Shown here piece by piece: positions 62,853 through 64,000 of a stretch of 64,000 bases of DNA. Every line of letters starts with the position of its first letter. Position 1 is the first letter of the stretch. Source of the DNA: Schaalia georgiae DSM 6843 (GTDB lineage Bacteria; Actinomycetota; Actinomycetes; Actinomycetales; Actinomycetaceae); the NCBI RefSeq assembly GCF_000429245.1, contig NZ_AUBM01000009.1, forward strand, positions 1-64,000. The letters run 5' to 3'. The position numbers and the translations under genes are program-made. A model generated the notes under the pieces. That model was not told the DNA's origin. It made no database searches and was given only the letters and a program-made list of their open reading frames with translations.

Positions 62853-63233
62853 TCAGTGGTCCGTGCCTGAGACGTACACCCACAGACCGCGGCGTCGTTC
62901 AAAACGTGAACTTTCCCGCTGCACTCCCGTCCTGCCCGTCGCCTCATCACGCCAAGATGCTTCGAATGTCACAATTCCCTTGTCGTCGGTCTGCCCGCCT
63001 CCTTCGACGGCGACGACCCTCAAACCGGTCCACGAGGTGCCCGGCGCCCAGTAGGGCGGCCGCGGGCGCGTGCGAGGGTGCCACGTGCGGAACAGGTGGT
63101 CCTCGTCGCCCAGGGCGAACGCCGTGTAGCGCGAGCGCATGAGGGCCTGGGCCGTTGGCGCGGGCGCGCCGCCCAAGTACGGGCCGCAGCAGCGGTTGAA
63201 CGCGCTGCCCGACCCGCACGGGCAGGGCCTCAC
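62853..63233 (-). CDS. YchJ-like SEC-C protein
   Basis: This 126-residue protein begins with a SEC-C zinc motif C-P-C-G-S-G-x-x-F-x-x-C-C-G-P-Y. The YchJ core follows with [11 protein letters not shown] and H-L-F-R-T-W-H-P. The function is unknown. GTG 63233 overlaps the trxB stop (GTGA), so it is co-transcribed with trxB; a longer upstream frame is rejected. Confidence 0.88.
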   Translation of the reverse strand: MRPCPCGSGSAFNRCCGPYLGGAPAPTAQALMRSRYTAFALGDEDHLFRTWHPRTRPRPPYWAPGTSWTGLRVVAVEGGGQTDDKGIVTFEASWRDEATGRTGVQRESSRFERRRGLWVYVSGTDH

Positions 63234-64000
63234 GCCCGCTCCGCCAGCCACCGCTCGGCGTCCAGGGCGGCCCGGCAGCCCGAACCCGCCGCGGTGATCG
63301 CTTGGCGGTAGGTGTGGTCCACCGCGTCGCCGCAGGCGAAGACACCGGGTACGTCCGTGCGGGTCGACGGCTCGTCCACCACGATGTACCCGGCCGGATC
63401 CAGCGCCACCTGGCCGGCCAGGAAACCGGTGCGCGGCAGATGCCCGATGGCGACGAAGACGCCGTCCACGTCCAGGACGGACTCGCTGGAGTCGGCCGTG
63501 GAGGCCAAGCGCAGGCCGGTCACCGAGTCGTCGCCCAGGACCTCGGAGACCGTCGAGTTCCACGCGAAGGAGATCTTCGGGTTGTCGAAGGCCCGCTGGG
63601 CCATGACCTTCGAGGCGCGCAACTGGTCGCGCCTGTGGACGACGACCACTTCCGAGGCGAAGTTCGTCAGGAAGAGGGCCTCCTCCATCGCCGAGTCGCC
63701 GCCGCCGACGACCGCGAGCCTCTTGTCCTTGAAGAAGAAGCCGTCGCAGGTGGCACAGTAGGAGACCCCGTGGCCGGAGAGCCTGTCCTCGCCGGGAACG
63801 CCCATGTGGCGGTACTCCGAACCCGTCGCCAGGATCACAGCCCTCGCGTAGAGGACTTCGTCGTCGGTGGCCACGACCTTCACGTCGCCCGCCAGGCTCA
63901 CGGACACGGCGTCCTCGTAGCGGATGTCGGCGCCGAAGCGCTCGGCCTGCGCGCGCATGCCCTCCATGAGGTCGGGGCCCTGGATGCCCGTGGGGAAGCC
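63230..64000 (-). CDS. trxB: Thioredoxin reductase, 5' end beyond window
   Basis: The visible 256 codons are the C-terminal part of an FAD/NADPH enzyme. They include the redox-active C-A-T-C in S-Y-C-A-T-C-D-G, the NADPH motif V-V-G-G-G-D-S-A and the FAD motif [10 protein letters not shown]. It reduces thioredoxin. The N-terminal FAD-binding portion lies beyond the right edge. Confidence 0.95.
   Translation of the reverse strand, partial: GFPTGIQGPDLMEGMRAQAERFGADIRYEDAVSVSLAGDVKVVATDDEVLYARAVILATGSEYRHMGVPGEDRLSGHGVSYCATCDGFFFKDKRLAVVGGGDSAMEEALFLTNFASEVVVVHRRDQLRASKVMAQRAFDNPKISFAWNSTVSEVLGDDSVTGLRLASTADSSESVLDVDGVFVAIGHLPRTGFLAGQVALDPAGYIVVDEPSTRTDVPGVFACGDAVDHTYRQAITAAGSGCRAALDAERWLAERA

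Overview
This 64 kb window comes from a high-G+C actinobacterium and spans its chromosomal replication origin. The core order rpmH-rnpA-yidD-yidC-jag-rsmG-parA-parB on the minus strand and dnaA-dnaN-recF-dciA...gyrB-gyrA on the plus strand is the classic actinobacterial oriC layout. The accessory genes (a DUF6318-type lipoprotein, an 'anchored-repeat' metal ABC system with choice-of-anchor M domains, three tandem DUF5067-type proteins, and DLW-39 between tRNA-Ile and tRNA-Ala) point to Actinomycetaceae (Actinomyces/Schaalia-like). The genus is inference.

Layout. (1) 1-1.6 kb: a truncated hypothetical gene and a DUF6318-type lipoprotein, both preceded by the same duplicated ~95 bp block. (2) 1.6-10.6 kb: a sugar locus with a ChvE/MmsAB-type ABC importer and a xylose-isomerase-like enzyme on minus, diverging from a ROK regulator, a PfkB kinase and a mannitol-1-phosphate-dehydrogenase-like enzyme on plus. 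(3) 10.7-16.7 kb: xylB-xylA with a ROK-type operator, and a second ROK regulator (probable XylR). A ~1.7 kb insert between xylA and this regulator is flanked by ~80 bp direct repeats and carries a DUF559-type nuclease gene. (4) 16.8-21.5 kb: a CUT1 ABC importer with a GH29 alpha-L-fucosidase. (5) 21.6-24 kb: an accessory scar with a BrxA-like gene lacking the rest of BREX, a broken RhuM gene and repeats. (6) 24.3-30.8 kb: a five-gene anchored-repeat zinc/manganese-type ABC operon under a Fur/Zur-like box. (7) 31.4-32.5 kb: two unknown overlapping genes. (8) 33-44.6 kb: aminotransferase, D-Ala-D-Ala ligase-like, HAD, ParAB and the origin block, with six perfect parS sites between 24.0 and 37.6 kb. 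(9) 44.6-58.2 kb: dnaN, recF, dciA, three DUF5067-type paralogues, gyrB, gyrA, a DUF3566 membrane protein and two DUF2974-type lipase paralogues. (10) 58.4-64 kb: two tRNAs with DLW-39, an ISL3 transposase remnant with an AT-rich orphan membrane gene, an ArsR regulator, an NmrA-like protein, PAP2, YchJ-like, and the 3' part of trxB.

The most unusual signal is a 183-bp dyad-symmetric element present twice (13,696-13,878 and 22,288-22,470). Each copy has four ~21 bp repeats in the order forward-forward-reverse-reverse, with identical 31/37/31 bp spacing and a GGATCC at its centre, and both copies lie in accessory scars. Genes left of oriC are mostly on minus and genes right of it mostly on plus, as expected for leading-strand bias away from the origin. 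All family assignments are from reading the sequence by eye; no database search was run.
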